Source: Bacteroidales bacterium (GTDB taxonomy: Bacteria > Bacteroidota > Bacteroidia > Bacteroidales > UBA932). From it: a DNA stretch of 64,000 bases. Under the pieces are notes generated by a model. That model was not told the DNA's origin. It did not search any database and worked only from the letters and a program-made list of their open reading frames with translations. Shown piece after piece: positions 63,203 to 64,000 of the stretch (its first letter is position 1; every line of letters starts with the position of its first letter). Position numbers and translations under genes: made by a program. The stretch is from NCBI GenBank assembly GCA_017962925.1, contig JAGCUK010000069.1:1-64000 (forward strand). The letters run 5' to 3'.

Positions 63203-64000
63203 TTATTGTTTTGGCAAGGCGAACATAGTGTTAATTTCCTTTGCCACAGGCAGTAACGACTGTAACGATTCTATCTCCAACCGCCTGCCTATGATGCTGC
63301 CTTCCGGAGCAATCATATACATTTTGGGGGTAGAGATCACTGCGTAGAGCCGCAGGTAGTCGCTTTCCACCTCCGGATCCCAGCAGTGAAGCAGCTTCAC
63401 ATTGGGGTTTTTCACCTTAAAACTACGGCGGAACGCCTTCCAGGCTTTCTTATCCTGCCCGGAATAGAACGCCACCAGCGTCACGGGGAAATCCACAGCT
63501 TTCTCCAGCACTCCCGGGAGCACCTGACTCTCCACCTTGCACTTGCTGCAGGCGGTATCATAGAACCATAGGATGGTGGTGACACCCTTCTGCGGCACTT
63601 CCACCTTCCCCCTGCAGGGCTTGCGTGCGGTCAGCTCCGGCGCATCCATCCCCAGCAGGGTATTGCGGTTGAGATTGCAGAACATCTGCGCATCCAGCCC
63701 CTCGAACTCTCCGGGGAAGACGGTCTTGCCGCTGGCGAACCACTTGTCGTAGATGTGGATGGCCACGGCCTCATCCCCCATCACGGGAGCATCCTTATAG
63801 TATTTGAAGAGGGTGACGGCCAGATGCTGGCGGAGGAGAGAATCCCGCACGGAGCCAATCAGATAGTCGCACTCCACCTGCTTGACCTCCACGCTCTCTA
63901 CCTGGATGGCACTGAGATAGTTAAGGGCGAGGCTGTCCAGCGCGGCATAGGCCCCATCCGCGGGCTGCTGAGCCCGCAGGCTAAGCCCGCAGAAGAGGGC
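63203..64000 (-). CDS. Thioredoxin-fold protein, DUF5106-like (5' end outside window)
   Basis: The open minus-strand frame extends to the right edge (265 codons plus stop), so the N-terminus is missing. The first visible residues ALFCGLSLRAQQ look like the end of a signal peptide. A helical domain (about 20-110 of the visible part) is followed by a thioredoxin-like domain with TTILWFYDTACSKCKVESQ (CSKC active site) and STPKMYMIAPEG with the cis-Pro. It resembles DUF5106/TlpA-like periplasmic proteins of Bacteroidota. Probably a thiol-disulphide or redox function in the periplasm. Confidence 0.78.
   Translation of the reverse strand, partial: ALFCGLSLRAQQPADGAYAALDSLALNYLSAIQVESVEVKQVECDYLIGSVRDSLLRQHLAVTLFKYYKDAPVMGDEAVAIHIYDKWFASGKTVFPGEFEGLDAQMFCNLNRNTLLGMDAPELTARKPCRGKVEVPQKGVTTILWFYDTACSKCKVESQVLPGVLEKAVDFPVTLVAFYSGQDKKAWKAFRRSFKVKNPNVKLLHCWDPEVESDYLRLYAVISTPKMYMIAPEGSIIGRRLEIESLQSLLPVAKEINTMFALPKQ

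Overview
The window reads as a chromosomal segment of a Bacteroidota, most likely a Bacteroidales. The evidence is that nearly every promoter I can see carries the Bacteroidota -7 element TAnnTTTG; Shine-Dalgarno sequences are almost absent (a clear AGGAG occurs only before dnaK); and typical families are present (DUF4290, DUF4293, a DUF3822-like protein, a Fibrobacter-succinogenes-major-domain lipoprotein, GH2 and GH10-like lipoproteins/secreted proteins, M16 and SPOR proteins). Base composition is fairly G+C-rich over most of the window. The helicase gene at 55.2-57.9 kb is the clear exception (about 35-38% G+C in the lines I counted, against about 65% in a counted line of alr). The genus cannot be fixed from this sequence. 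I saw no rRNA, tRNA, CRISPR array or insertion sequence.

Layout. 1-6.7 kb: a WG-repeat protein running off the left edge, purA, dnaK, an RluA-type pseudouridine synthase and a membrane-anchored AraC-type regulator. 6.8-13.2 kb: a minus-strand five-gene operon (SPOR lipoprotein, M28-like/TonB fusion, leuS, two YitT paralogues) with a promoter at one end and a terminator at the other. 13.2-19 kb: gyrA, TPR protein, CapA and PhoH on the minus strand, with a Clp-N protein and an esterase diverging from gyrA. 20.5-24.5 kb: acyltransferase-like protein, prfA, LytTR protein, DUF4293 and nucleoside phosphorylase. 24.6-28.4 kb: CoA-transferase, mazG, rsmD, DUF3822-like and a membrane-anchored hypothetical. 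28.5-33.2 kb (plus): DHH phosphoesterase, FKBP-like lipoprotein, MATE exporter and beta-lactamase-fold protein. 33.2-34.1 kb: a decayed cluster with frameshifted remnants. 34.1-37.8 kb: GH2 and GH10-like glycosidases diverging from one short promoter region, then a cysteine-rich lipoprotein. 37.9-43.7 kb: ackA-pta, a short ComEC, lemA/TPM and a surface lipoprotein. 43.8-54.2 kb (plus): DUF4290, ftsK, LolA-like, AddB-like nuclease, AddA-like helicase and alr as one tightly overlapping operon. 54-55 kb: a ManA-type isomerase. 55.1-58.4 kb: an AT-rich island. 58.4-64 kb: DJ-1, Hsp15, a YugP-type protease, a small ribbon-helix-helix-like protein, an M16 protease and a thioredoxin-fold protein truncated by the right edge.

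Most of the window is housekeeping: purine synthesis, chaperone, tRNA charging, DNA supercoiling, translation termination, chromosome segregation, recombinational repair, acetate metabolism and cell-wall alanine. The parts that look accessory or unusual are four. First, the AT-rich island: a lone superfamily-1 helicase fused to a PD-(D/E)XK nuclease, next to a strongly promoted, structured, apparently attenuated leader and a 47-residue basic protein. Second, the cysteine-rich lipoprotein at 37.2 kb, in which a CC-repeat block seems to interrupt an Ig-like domain. Third, the M28-like/TonB fusion that has lost zinc ligands. Fourth, the decayed lipoprotein/HTH cluster at 33.4-34.1 kb. Start codons were moved inward from the longest reading frame wherever a promoter, a stop-start overlap or a signal peptide supported it.
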